From positions 62,001 to 126,000 of the forward strand of contig NZ_FNFO01000010.1 in NCBI RefSeq assembly GCF_900100765.1: a stretch of 64,000 bases of DNA, in the 5' to 3' direction. The DNA comes from Catalinimonas alkaloidigena. Its GTDB lineage: Bacteria; Bacteroidota; Bacteroidia; Cytophagales; Flexibacteraceae. The position numbers were made by a program, and so were the translations under genes. Of this stretch, positions 27,836 to 36,302 are shown piece by piece; position 1 is the stretch's first letter, and every line of letters begins with the position of its first letter. The notes under the pieces were generated by a model. The model ran no database searches. It was not told where the DNA came from and was given only the letters and a program-made list of their open reading frames with translations.

Positions 27836-29578
27836 TCAGTCGTCAAACTTCACGTCTTTCACCTGCAACTGGAGACGCGTTTGCCCACGGAAGTGGTTCT
27901 CTTCCAACGTGTAGCACAATTGGAACGGCTCACCGTCGGCAATGCGCGGGTAATAATGCGCCAGTCCAAAACCAATACCCTCCATCACCGGCGAGTCCTG
28001 TTGCTGCACCCGGAAACGGAGGTGCGGCGGCGGCACAATCTTAGCTCCGACCGGGACACAGCCGGCGTCGACGACCTGACGGGTGACGAACAACGGGTTC
28101 ATGTTGCCCGGACCGAACGGGGCGAACTGCTTCAGCACCCGCCAGAACTTCGGCGTGATGTCGGCAAAGTTGAGTTCGCAGTCGATCTCAAAAAGGGGAA
28201 TTTTCTGTTCCGGCGTCAGGCGGCGCGTCACGATCTCCTCGAACCGCAACCGAAACTGGTCCAGTTTGTCGGGCGAAAGCGTCAGCCCGGCGGCCTGTTG
28301 GTGACCCCCGAATTTCTCCAGCAGGTCGGCGCACTCGTTCAGCGCGGCATGGAGGTCGAACCCATCGACCGAGCGGGCCGAGCCGGTCAGCGATCCGTTC
28401 GATTTGGTCAGGATGACCGTCGGGCGGTAGTACTTCTCGACGCAACGCGAAGCCATGATGCCCACCACTCCTTTGTGCCACGCTTCGTGATACAGCACGG
28501 TCGTATTGGTCTCTTCCGTGATGTCTTCTTCTTCCGCAATCATGTCCATCGCCTGCTGTGTCTGCTGCGTGTCGTAGTCGCGGCGTTCGGTGTTGCGGAG
28601 TTCCAGCAGGTTGGCGATGCGCTCGGCCTCCTGTTCGTCGGTGGCGGTCAGCAGTTCGACCACCAGGCGTGCGTGCGCCATGCGTCCGGCGGCGTTGAGG
28701 CGAGGTGCGACCACAAACACAACGTTGCTGATGTTCAGGGTATACTGGCCGCTGCGTTCGTCGGGAAAGTGGCCGGCAGCAGCCAGCAGCTTCCGGATGC
28801 CCAGGCAGGGATCTTCCAGCATTTTCCGCATGCCCCAATGGGCCAGAATCCGGTTCTCGCCGGTGATCGGCACAATGTCGGCCGCAATGCTGATCGCCAG
28901 CATGTCGAGGTAGCGGTACAGCGCCTGCAGAGGAACGCCGTGCCGCACGCAGTAGGCCGACAGCAACTTGAAGCCAATGCCACAGCCCGACAGTTCCACA
29001 AAAGGGTAGGGACAGTCGGCGCGTTTCGGGTTGAGGACCGCCACCGCCTCGGGCAACTGGTCGCCGGGTTCGTGATGGTCGCAAACGATGAAGTCGATTC
29101 CCTGACGGCGCGCTTTTTTGATTTTTTCCAGGTCTTTGGTCCCGCAGTCCAGGGTGATGATCAAGGTCACCCCCCGCTCCAGGGCATAGGCAATGCCCTG
29201 GTCCGAAATGCCATAGCCTTCCTGCTTGCGGTCCGGGATGTAGTAATCGATGTCGGGATGGAGGTTCCGCAGAAACGAATAGACCAACGACACGGCCGTG
29301 GTACCGTCTACGTCGTAGTCGCCGTAAATCAGGATCTTTTCGCGCTTCTCCTGCATGGCGACCGTCATACGCTGCACCGCCTCGTGCATGCCGCACATCT
29401 GAAAAGGATCGTGTAGGTCGTCCAGCGAGGGCCGGAAAAAGTCTTTGGCGTCGTCGAACGTCGTGATGCCGCGCTGAATCAGCAGACACGCCAAGGTTTC
29501 GTTTACATGAATGGCTCGCGAGAGCCGCTCCACCTGCTCTGAAGATGGTGTCGGGCGATAAGACCATCGTTTCTCCAT
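27836..29578 (-). CDS. recJ: Single-stranded-DNA-specific exonuclease RecJ
   Basis: RecJ, a 5'-to-3' single-strand DNA exonuclease of recombination and mismatch repair. 580 residues from the ATG at 29578 (MEKRWSYRPTPSSEQ); a GTG two codons upstream is less likely. Phosphoesterase motifs of the DHH superfamily: IYGDYDVDGTTA near 85-96, LDCGTKD near 143, CDHHEPGD near 166-173, and the DHHA1-domain motif GGHQQAAGLTLS. The C-terminal OB-like domain is present (FGPGNMNPLFVTRQVVDAG). All metal-binding acidic residues appear intact. It is upstream of the transhydrogenase operon on the same strand but probably a separate unit. Confidence 0.96.
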   Translation of the reverse strand: MEKRWSYRPTPSSEQVERLSRAIHVNETLACLLIQRGITTFDDAKDFFRPSLDDLHDPFQMCGMHEAVQRMTVAMQEKREKILIYGDYDVDGTTAVSLVYSFLRNLHPDIDYYIPDRKQEGYGISDQGIAYALERGVTLIITLDCGTKDLEKIKKARRQGIDFIVCDHHEPGDQLPEAVAVLNPKRADCPYPFVELSGCGIGFKLLSAYCVRHGVPLQALYRYLDMLAISIAADIVPITGENRILAHWGMRKMLEDPCLGIRKLLAAAGHFPDERSGQYTLNISNVVFVVAPRLNAAGRMAHARLVVELLTATDEQEAERIANLLELRNTERRDYDTQQTQQAMDMIAEEEDITEETNTTVLYHEAWHKGVVGIMASRCVEKYYRPTVILTKSNGSLTGSARSVDGFDLHAALNECADLLEKFGGHQQAAGLTLSPDKLDQFRLRFEEIVTRRLTPEQKIPLFEIDCELNFADITPKFWRVLKQFAPFGPGNMNPLFVTRQVVDAGCVPVGAKIVPPPHLRFRVQQQDSPVMEGIGFGLAHYYPRIADGEPFQLCYTLEENHFRGQTRLQLQVKDVKFDD

Positions 29579-29655
29579 AACCACAAAATAACGAACCTTC
29601 CCGGGAAAAGAGAACAGCTTTTCGGCCGGGAGCCTACGTCCTTCTCACCTGACGC

Positions 29656-29692
29656 AAAAGAGGCGCGCTCCCCGGGGGAACACGCCTCTTTT
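29656..29692 (-). terminator. Terminator after the SPOR-like gene
   Basis: A 10-bp stem (AAAAGAGGCG / CGCCTCTTTT) with a 17-nt GC-rich loop, 35 nt after the stop of the gene at 29728. The T-run on the minus strand is short, so efficiency is uncertain. Confidence 0.7.
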
Positions 29693-29727
29693 GTATTTTT
29701 CTTACGCGGCAAGCTTCCTGCCGACTT

Positions 29728-30408
29728 TTACCACCCGCTTCCTTCGTCGGGAACGGTCGAAATCTGCGGTTTCGGCGCCTTTTTCGCGGCCGGGGCCGGA
29801 CCTGCTGCCTCCAGGGCTTCCTGCATGGCGATGCGATCGCCGTTGCGGTACGCCACGATCCACGCGTCTTTCACGCCCATCTCGCGCAGGTATTTTTTAA
29901 AGGTATCGGCTTCCCAATACTCCGCAAACTGCCCCAGCGTAACGCGCTGCGTGCCGTCGGAATCCTGTTCGCCTCCGAAATTGGGATGGTTCTCGAAGTA
30001 TTTGCTCAGGTTTTTATTTTTAAAGGCCCCGATCTGCACCTTGAAGACCAGCCCGTCGACCGGCGCCACCCCGTGCTGGGCGGCAGCTTTGCGCTCGGTA
30101 GAAGGCGGCGTTGCCAAGGCTTTGGCTTTACTTTCGGCCAGTTGCCCTTTCAGGTTCGAGTTTTCGACGGTGGCCTGGTCCAGTTGCTTTTGCAGTTGCA
30201 TCACAGACGACCGCAATTTCTCGGTGTCCGAAACAGCCTTGTCACGCTCTTCCATCAACTCTTTAAACTCCAGCGGGTCCATGCTCTTCTGCTTCTTGGC
30301 CCACTCTTTCGCTTCTTTCTTGTCGCTCTTTTTGCTCTTCTGGGCAAATGCATCGTTCACGTTACCGGCCATCACGATGAGCCCGAGTATCAGCACAACT
30401 TTTTTCAT
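29728..30408 (-). CDS. Secreted coiled-coil protein with SPOR-like domain
   Basis: A 226-residue exported protein. Residues 1-22 are a signal peptide (MKKVVLILGLIVMAGNVNDA). Residues about 30-95 are a charged helical stretch likely to form a coiled coil (EERDKAVSDTEKLRSSVMQL). Residues about 120-185 resemble a SPOR domain, which in characterised proteins binds denuded peptidoglycan: VFKVQIGAFKNKNLSKYFEN, then a second half with GQFAEYWEADTFKKYLREMG. The tail is Pro/Ala/Lys-rich. Probably a periplasmic cell-wall-associated protein, but without the transmembrane helix of division SPOR proteins. It has its own terminator. Confidence 0.75.
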   Translation of the reverse strand: MKKVVLILGLIVMAGNVNDAFAQKSKKSDKKEAKEWAKKQKSMDPLEFKELMEERDKAVSDTEKLRSSVMQLQKQLDQATVENSNLKGQLAESKAKALATPPSTERKAAAQHGVAPVDGLVFKVQIGAFKNKNLSKYFENHPNFGGEQDSDGTQRVTLGQFAEYWEADTFKKYLREMGVKDAWIVAYRNGDRIAMQEALEAAGPAPAAKKAPKPQISTVPDEGSGW

Positions 30409-30630
30409 AGTGGCGTATTAGGTGATAATCCTTCGTTAGCGCCTCCAAGATAGAGCGACCGCGAGGAATAACCTGACCACGCGCCCACGGCCCTGCGCCA
30501 GTGGCAGCAAGTTTTACGCAAGAGGCTGACCGATTGGGAATTCCGCCTGCGTTTCGTCACAAAAACTAACGTTTGCAGCATCAGGAGGCACACCGGAAAA
30601 TCGGCGGGAGTGCGATCCGCTTTTTTGTAG

Positions 30631-30646
30631 TAAGGTGCTTACCTTA
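30631..30646. promoter_or_regulatory. Inverted repeat upstream of the MBL hydrolase gene
   Basis: TAAGGT-GCTT-ACCTTA is a perfect 6-bp inverted repeat 40 bp before the ATG at 30686. Its right arm overlaps TACCTTAG, one base from the -7 consensus TANNTTTG, so it could be an operator overlapping the promoter. Confidence 0.35.
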
Positions 30647-30685
30647 GGGGCGAAAGCCGTTGAAACTCATCCTTATGAATCACGC

Positions 30686-31588
30686 ATGATCCACCCACTC
30701 GACCTACGTTTCCTGGGCCATGACCACACCATCGCCTCGTTTCTGATTTCCACCGCCGAAGGCCCCATCCTGATCGAAAGCGGCCCTCACTCCACCTTAC
30801 CGGCACTGGAACAGGCCCTGGCTCAGCACCACGTTCAACTGGCCGACATTCAGCACGTGCTGCTCACCCACATTCATCTGGATCACGCAGGGGCGGCCTG
30901 GGCACTGGCCCAACACGGCGCTACGGTCTGGGTCCACCCGGTCGGGCTGCCTCACCTGGCCGACCCTTCGCGGCTCATGCAGTCCGCACAACGGATTTAC
31001 GGCGACGACATGGACCGCTTGTGGGGAGAGATGCGGGCCATTCCGGAAGCGCAACTGCATGCGGTAGCCGATAACGCCCTCCTGCGTTTCGGCGAAGTGG
31101 AACTGCGCGCCCACTACACGCCGGGGCACGCCTCGCACCACATCGCCTGGCAATACGACGACGTGGTGCTGACCGGCGACGTGGCCGGCGTACGCATCGC
31201 CAACGGGCCCGTGGTGCCGCCATGCCCCCCGCCCGACATCGACATTGAGCACTGGCGCGATTCGATCCGGTGCCTGCGCGAACTGGCGCCGCGCCAACTG
31301 TACCTTACGCACTTCGGGCGTATCGACGACCCTTTGGCCCACCTGGACGAACTGGAAACTCGCCTGATCGACTGGGCCGCCTGGATGCGCATTCCGTGGG
31401 AAGCGGGACGAACGGCCGCCGAAGTGGTGCCGGAATTTCAGGCGTACGTACGCCAGCAACTGCGCGACCAGGGCGTCACCGACGAGGAAGTGCTCGCGCA
31501 ATACGAAGCCGCCAATCCGTCGTGGATGAGTGTCGAAGGGCTTTTCCGCTACTGGCGGAAGTATCAACCTAAAACCGAAGTCAACTAA
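30686..31588 (+). CDS. MBL-fold metallo-hydrolase
   Basis: A 300-residue member of the metallo-beta-lactamase superfamily. The zinc-binding motif THIHLDHAG (HxHxDH) is at about 81-89; further ligands are likely in YTPGHASHH (His near 150), TGDVAG (Asp near 170) and LTHFGR (His near 222). This arrangement with two metal ions fits glyoxalase II-like or lactonase-like hydrolases, but the substrate cannot be told. The ATG at 30686 (MIHPLDLRFLGHDHTIAS) is preferred to the GTG at 30635, which lies inside an inverted repeat. No signal peptide, so cytoplasmic. The next gene follows by 11 bp and is probably co-transcribed. Confidence 0.9.
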   Translation: MIHPLDLRFLGHDHTIASFLISTAEGPILIESGPHSTLPALEQALAQHHVQLADIQHVLLTHIHLDHAGAAWALAQHGATVWVHPVGLPHLADPSRLMQSAQRIYGDDMDRLWGEMRAIPEAQLHAVADNALLRFGEVELRAHYTPGHASHHIAWQYDDVVLTGDVAGVRIANGPVVPPCPPPDIDIEHWRDSIRCLRELAPRQLYLTHFGRIDDPLAHLDELETRLIDWAAWMRIPWEAGRTAAEVVPEFQAYVRQQLRDQGVTDEEVLAQYEAANPSWMSVEGLFRYWRKYQPKTEVN

Positions 31589-31599
31589 GCGTTATTCCC

Positions 31600-32124
31600 A
31601 TGAAAGTAGAAACGTATCAGATCCAGGACTGGGAAGAGCCGGAAACCGGCCTGGTACTGGCCGAGAATGACGAATGGATTCTCGTGCACTACATCCCGTC
31701 CGATTATGTGGTGGACGGCTACAAGCTGTTCAAAAAATCGTTTGTGCAGCAACGCCTCCACTCCGAGCACGAAGCCCGCGTGGAAAAAGTGCTACGCCTG
31801 AAAAACGTAACCGACGAACCGCCGGAAGGCTTTGCGTTCGGCACTACGATCGAACTGCTCCAATGGGTCGAAGACCGTTACGGCATTTTCGAGTTTCAGG
31901 AAGAAGACGAAGAGGGGCTGTATTACGGAAAAATTTCGTACGCCTCGGCCGATACGCTGGTGATCGACATGATTCTGGCCGACGGGACGGTTGATACTGA
32001 TTACGACTACGAATACGACGTAGACGAGATTCGGGCCATCACCTTCGGGTCCGATTATCACCTGTCGCTCCGGCTGCTGTGGCTCGACCAACAGGCGAGT
32101 GCCGAAGGACCGGAACTCGATTAA
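31600..32124 (+). CDS. Acidic protein of unknown function
   Basis: A 174-residue soluble protein I do not recognise. It is acidic, especially at EFQEEDEEGLYYG and DTDYDYEYDVDEIRAI, has no signal peptide or membrane segment, and shows alternating strand-like patterns (TGLVLAENDEWILVHYIPSD) that suggest a mostly beta fold, perhaps with an SH3-like part near the N-terminus and a second half around YYGKISYASADTLVIDMIL. It starts 11 bp after the MBL hydrolase gene, so the two probably act together. Its stop codon overlaps that of the opposing gene at TTAA (32121-32124). Confidence 0.8.
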   Translation: MKVETYQIQDWEEPETGLVLAENDEWILVHYIPSDYVVDGYKLFKKSFVQQRLHSEHEARVEKVLRLKNVTDEPPEGFAFGTTIELLQWVEDRYGIFEFQEEDEEGLYYGKISYASADTLVIDMILADGTVDTDYDYEYDVDEIRAITFGSDYHLSLRLLWLDQQASAEGPELD

Positions 32125-34418
32125 GGAACGTGCACCAGCCGGCGGGTCGCCACGCGCCCGTCGTCGCTCGTGAACTGCCAGACGTACACACCCGGACGCC
32201 AGGCGGCGGTGGAAAGCACTGTGGTTTTTTCGGCATACAGACGCTGATACGGCACCACCAGGCGTCCGGCCACATCGACCACCCGGAAGCTACCCGCCAC
32301 CGCCACGTCCATCTGCAACTGTTGCCGGACCGGATTGGGATACACCCGCACGGACGCTGCCTCCAGCAAAGGCGGCGCTGCTGAAGGAAGGCCGGTCGTC
32401 TGACGCAGGTAGTGCACACCGCCGGCGCGCGTGCCCCCCAGTACGTCGATCTTGCCATCGCCATCCAGGTCACCGACGGCAGGCACTAGGTACTGCTGCC
32501 CGAAGCGCGCAATAGCCAGCGTATCGGCATACGGGCTGGCAATGAGGCGGCTCTGAGGTACGGGCCGCCCCGCGAGTTCGCGTGCAATGTCCGAGTAGAC
32601 CAGGAGGCGGCCACTGCGATCGCTGGTCATCAGGTCGACCCGGCTATCGTTGTCCACGTCAGCCAAAACTACCTTCAGTTGCAGGAAATCCAGACTGTCG
32701 CCGATGCCGGCGACATTGTCCTGCGCCAGCACAAACGCAGGGGCGGTGGCGGTTCCATCGTTCCGGTAGTAGCGTAGACGCCCCGGATATTCCCCGATCA
32801 AGGCATCCACATCGCCGTCGCCGTCCAGATCAGCAAAGGCCAGGCTCTCGCGCGAGGTGGCGGTAAGGGACAATTGCTGCATAGACGCCAGATTAAAAAC
32901 GGCAGGCGCACCGGCCTGGGCCTCATTGGGCAGATAACGCACATTTTGCCGGGGCGATTCGTAGATCGTCAGTACCAGATCAAGGGCGCCGTCGCCGTTC
33001 ACGTCGGCAAAATAAGGGGTCAGTCCAGCCCATTCGTTCCCCGTTAATGCCAGCCAGTCGTCCGTTTCGAGCCGAAATACAGGAGCCGTTGCCGTTCCCA
33101 CGTTCCGGAAAAGCGTCAAACCCGACGCCAACGCCCCGTCGGGTTGCACATTGCCTCCGTTTCCGATGACCAGATCCAGGTCTCCGTCGCCATCCAGGTC
33201 GGCCAGCGCCGGCGTAGCGTCGGTGCCCACGTCGATCATCTCGCGCTGCAAAAACGCATCGGTTCGGTACGCAAAGCTGGCGGGTTGTTCGCCCGTAGCC
33301 GTATCCTCGTACAACCAGGTGCTGCGCTGATAGTCGACCACGCCGTTCACGTCATTGTGCAGGCTGGTCGACACCACAAGGTCGGGGCGGCCGTCCAGGG
33401 TAATGTCTTCTACAAAAGCCGCCGGCATTTCGGCCAAGTCGACCGGATGGGCAGCCGGGTAGTTGGTCAGGATCGAGGTCATTTGCGCCGCGGAGGCAGT
33501 CCCGGTGTTTTTCAGCAACGTCAGGTTACGGCAACTGGCATCGCCCACCAGTGCATCCGCTACGCCATCGCGGTCGGGGTCGAACAACGTCAGGGTCGAG
33601 CCAATGTGCTCGACGTTCTGGGGCAACGGCGGATGGGTTGGAGCCTTGTCGGAAGGCCGCGGGCTTTCGGGCTGCACCAGGCAGGGCTCCGGATACGACT
33701 CGAACGTGTAATCGGTGCATCCCTGTTCGATAAAATTCCCCCAGTAAGCGCTTGCACCCTCAAACACCAACGCCTCGCGCCCACCCGTGGTTTCTACGCT
33801 CATGTTCCGGTACCACTCGGCCGAATTACGCCCGTAACCAAATAACAGAATGTCGAGGTCGCCGTCGCCGTCAACGTCATAGACGGAGGGCAAATCGTCG
33901 GGAAACAGAGCAATGGCGCGGTCTTGCACACAACTGAGGGGATGCGTCGAGCGCAACACGTCCCGCACCTTGGAGAAGCCGGTCAGGCGCGTGCCGTTGT
34001 GCTCGCCCCGGTACACGGTAATGTTGAACGAGACCGAAGGGCCGCTAAACTCGTTGGTAAACAGGTCGCGGATGCCGTCGCCATCGTAGTCGCGCAGCAG
34101 CATCCAGTTCCGTACCACTGGAAAAAGCGACTGGTACGCCGGGGCATAGCGCCACCGAACGCCATTACCGTCGGAAACGGCCAGAAAAGTCAGCACGGTT
34201 CCCGACGAACGCTCGAAAACCACAAGGTCTTCTACCGGATCATCGTCCAGCCGAATGCGCGAAAATTGCGCGCTGTTCAGGCCACCCGCCCAGGCGTTTC
34301 GGAGGGAATCTTCGCCGCTACTGACCGGAATCGAATTCTCGGGCCGAAAGGCCAATTCTTGCGCTGACAGCCTGAAAATCAACAGACAAAACCCACATAA
34401 TAATCCGTAATGTTTCAT
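32121..34418 (-). CDS. FG-GAP/VCBS repeat protein with T9SS sorting domain
   Basis: A 765-residue exported protein with signal peptide MKHYGLLCGFCLLIFRLSAQ. It consists of FG-GAP/VCBS-type repeats that form a beta-propeller and carry calcium-binding-like loops: DVDGDGDLDILLFG, DLDGDGDLDLVIGNGG, DVNGDGALDLVLT, DLDGDGDVDALIGEYPG, DVDNDSRVDLMTSDRSG and DLDGDGKIDVLGG. The last 77 residues, from VRVYPNPVRQQLQMDV to VYVWQFTSDDGRVATRRLVH, are a T9SS type A sorting domain. Probably a secreted or surface-attached adhesion or binding protein with no enzymatic domain. It is convergent with the acidic unknown gene and divergent from murF. Confidence 0.9.
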   Translation of the reverse strand: MKHYGLLCGFCLLIFRLSAQELAFRPENSIPVSSGEDSLRNAWAGGLNSAQFSRIRLDDDPVEDLVVFERSSGTVLTFLAVSDGNGVRWRYAPAYQSLFPVVRNWMLLRDYDGDGIRDLFTNEFSGPSVSFNITVYRGEHNGTRLTGFSKVRDVLRSTHPLSCVQDRAIALFPDDLPSVYDVDGDGDLDILLFGYGRNSAEWYRNMSVETTGGREALVFEGASAYWGNFIEQGCTDYTFESYPEPCLVQPESPRPSDKAPTHPPLPQNVEHIGSTLTLFDPDRDGVADALVGDASCRNLTLLKNTGTASAAQMTSILTNYPAAHPVDLAEMPAAFVEDITLDGRPDLVVSTSLHNDVNGVVDYQRSTWLYEDTATGEQPASFAYRTDAFLQREMIDVGTDATPALADLDGDGDLDLVIGNGGNVQPDGALASGLTLFRNVGTATAPVFRLETDDWLALTGNEWAGLTPYFADVNGDGALDLVLTIYESPRQNVRYLPNEAQAGAPAVFNLASMQQLSLTATSRESLAFADLDGDGDVDALIGEYPGRLRYYRNDGTATAPAFVLAQDNVAGIGDSLDFLQLKVVLADVDNDSRVDLMTSDRSGRLLVYSDIARELAGRPVPQSRLIASPYADTLAIARFGQQYLVPAVGDLDGDGKIDVLGGTRAGGVHYLRQTTGLPSAAPPLLEAASVRVYPNPVRQQLQMDVAVAGSFRVVDVAGRLVVPYQRLYAEKTTVLSTAAWRPGVYVWQFTSDDGRVATRRLVHVP

Positions 34419-34466
34419 TCAATCCATATCTTGCGTCTCCCTCAACTATAACTCTGAGCCGTCGGG

Positions 34467-34474
34467 CAAAAGTA
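34467..34474 (-). promoter_or_regulatory. Candidate -7 element of the FG-GAP gene
   Basis: TACTTTTG on the minus strand matches TANNTTTG and lies 49 bp before the start at 34418, touching the murF ATG on the other strand. No TTTG is present at -33, so this is tentative. Confidence 0.35.
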
Positions 34475-35763
34475 TGTATACATCGACCGAAACTTTGTAC
34501 CGCCATTTTCAGGAGTGCGGCGCCGTCAGCACCGATACACGCCGCATTCCCGCCGACTCCATCTTCATTGCTCTGAAAGGACCGCGTTTCAACGGCAACC
34601 AGTTTGCGGCCGAGGCGCTGCAACAAGGGGCCTGCTATGCCGTGGTCGATGAGCGCGACGCCGTCGTAAACGAGCGTTGCCTGCTGGTGGAAGATGGCCT
34701 GAAAGCGTTGCAAAACCTCGCCCGAATGCACCGCCGTCAGCTCAGCATTCCGGTGCTGGCCGTAGGTGGCTCCAACGGTAAGACGACTACGAAGGAACTG
34801 ATCGCGGCCGTGCTGGGTAAAAAATTTCGGACGTTCGCCACGCGCGGCAACCTCAACAACCACATCGGGGTGCCCCTGACCCTACTGAGCATCTTTGCTG
34901 ATACGGAAATGGCCGTAATTGAAATGGGGGCCAACGCGCCCGATGAGATCGATCTGCTGTGCCGCATTGCTGAACCAACGCACGGCATCATCACCAACGT
35001 GGGACTCGACCACCTGGAGGGGTTCGGCAGCCACGAAGGCGTGATCCGCGCCAACGGCGAACTGTACGATTACCTGGCTCAGCACGAAGGCATGGCCTTT
35101 GTCAACACGAACGAGCCCGACCTGGTGCGCATGGCCGAGGTGCTGCGCTACCTTACGAAATACCCCAATCCGGGCGATTTTTACCACTGCACACTGCTGC
35201 CTTCCGACTTTTTTGTGAAAGTACAGGCCGAAGACGGCACAGAAATCCAGACGCAGCTGTTCGGCCGGTACAACTTCCCCAACATTGCGACGGCCCTTTG
35301 CATCGGCAAATATTTCGAGGTGCCGCCGGCCGATGCGCACGCCGCGATCGCCGACTACGTGCCGAAAAATAACCGCTCGCAGTTGGTGCAAAAAGACCAT
35401 AACACCATTCTGCTCGACGCCTACAACGCCAACCCCAGTTCCATGCAGGCGGCGGTCGAAAACCTGGCGCACCTGAAGGCCGCTCACAAAACGGTGATTC
35501 TGGGCGACATGCTGGAGATGGGCCACGAAAGCGAGTCGGAACACCGAAAACTGGGCCAACTGCTGCAACGCCTCCACTTCGATACGGTGCTGCTCTGCGG
35601 CCACGAGATGCAGTACGCTCACCGGGAAGCACCGGGCAGTCACTGGTTTGCCGACCGGCAAGCGCTCAAAGCCTGGCTGGCCGATCACCCCATCCGCGAC
35701 TCGTACGTGCTGTTGAAAGGCTCGCGGGGCATTGGCCTGGAAGAGGTCGTGGAAGGACTTTAA
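34474..35763 (+). CDS. murF: UDP-N-acetylmuramoyl-tripeptide--D-alanyl-D-alanine ligase
   Basis: MurF, which adds D-Ala-D-Ala to the UDP-MurNAc-tripeptide in peptidoglycan synthesis. 429 residues, normal length. The N-terminal substrate domain includes VSTDTRRIPADSIFIALKG; the ATP-binding loop is GGSNGKTTTK at 98-107; the central domain has AVIEMGANAPDEI and TNVGLDHLEGFG; the C-terminal domain has LDAYNANPSSMQAAVENL and ILGDMLEMG. It stands alone, unlike the dcw-cluster copy of many bacteria. The ATG at 34474 directly precedes the conserved N-terminus. Confidence 0.97.
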   Translation: MYTSTETLYRHFQECGAVSTDTRRIPADSIFIALKGPRFNGNQFAAEALQQGACYAVVDERDAVVNERCLLVEDGLKALQNLARMHRRQLSIPVLAVGGSNGKTTTKELIAAVLGKKFRTFATRGNLNNHIGVPLTLLSIFADTEMAVIEMGANAPDEIDLLCRIAEPTHGIITNVGLDHLEGFGSHEGVIRANGELYDYLAQHEGMAFVNTNEPDLVRMAEVLRYLTKYPNPGDFYHCTLLPSDFFVKVQAEDGTEIQTQLFGRYNFPNIATALCIGKYFEVPPADAHAAIADYVPKNNRSQLVQKDHNTILLDAYNANPSSMQAAVENLAHLKAAHKTVILGDMLEMGHESESEHRKLGQLLQRLHFDTVLLCGHEMQYAHREAPGSHWFADRQALKAWLADHPIRDSYVLLKGSRGIGLEEVVEGL

Positions 35764-35927
35764 GGCGGCGTCGATCAGCGCGGAGCTACGGCCCCCTGAG
35801 CGTGTCGGGCGGCGGCGTGGGTCCGCGGGGAGGATAGGATAATTTGGGGCAAGTTGTGTAAAAAATCACATGAGCCGCTGAAAATCACTATCTTACTAAC
35901 GCGACCTTCTGCTTAGACGACACTTCC

Positions 35928-36302
35928 ATGAAGATTTTGGTGGTCGATGATGAGTCCGACATCCAACCGCTTTTTGAGCAACGCTTCCGCCGCGAAATTC
36001 GCCAGGGCACCGTCGAACTGGCATTTGCCCATTCGGGGGAGGAAGCGCTTGCTTACCTGCACCAGCACATGTCGGAGATCATCCTGATTCTTTCGGACAT
36101 CAACATGCCGGGCATGAGCGGCCTTGAGCTGCTGCACCGCATCCGGCAGACGTATGCCGCACCGCCGCCGGTGGTCATGATGGTGACGGCCTACAGCGAC
36201 GAGCAAAGTTACCAGCAGGCCCTGCAGTACGGCGCAAACGATTTTTTAACCAAGCCGCTTGACTTCAACGCGCTGAAAAGCAAACTAAAAAGCGCCTTAT
36301 GA
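35928..36302 (+). CDS. Single-domain response regulator
   Basis: A 124-residue CheY-like receiver domain with no output domain. Acid pocket Asp7/Asp8, phosphorylation site Asp57 in LSDINMPG, switch Thr87 and Lys109 in FLTKPLD are all present. It overlaps the next gene by 4 bp (ATGA), so both are translationally coupled. The two receivers share an N-terminal pattern (VVDDESDxxxLxxxxFRRxIRxGT), suggesting duplication. It could relay phosphate from a histidine kinase such as the one at 39649, but this is inferred from proximity only. Confidence 0.92.
   Translation: MKILVVDDESDIQPLFEQRFRREIRQGTVELAFAHSGEEALAYLHQHMSEIILILSDINMPGMSGLELLHRIRQTYAAPPPVVMMVTAYSDEQSYQQALQYGANDFLTKPLDFNALKSKLKSAL

Noticed and set aside
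27701-29416. A 571-codon open frame opposite recJ, and a 459-codon minus-strand frame (28188-29567) in another phase
   Set aside because: recJ has all family motifs in one frame; the others have none and arise from codon bias.
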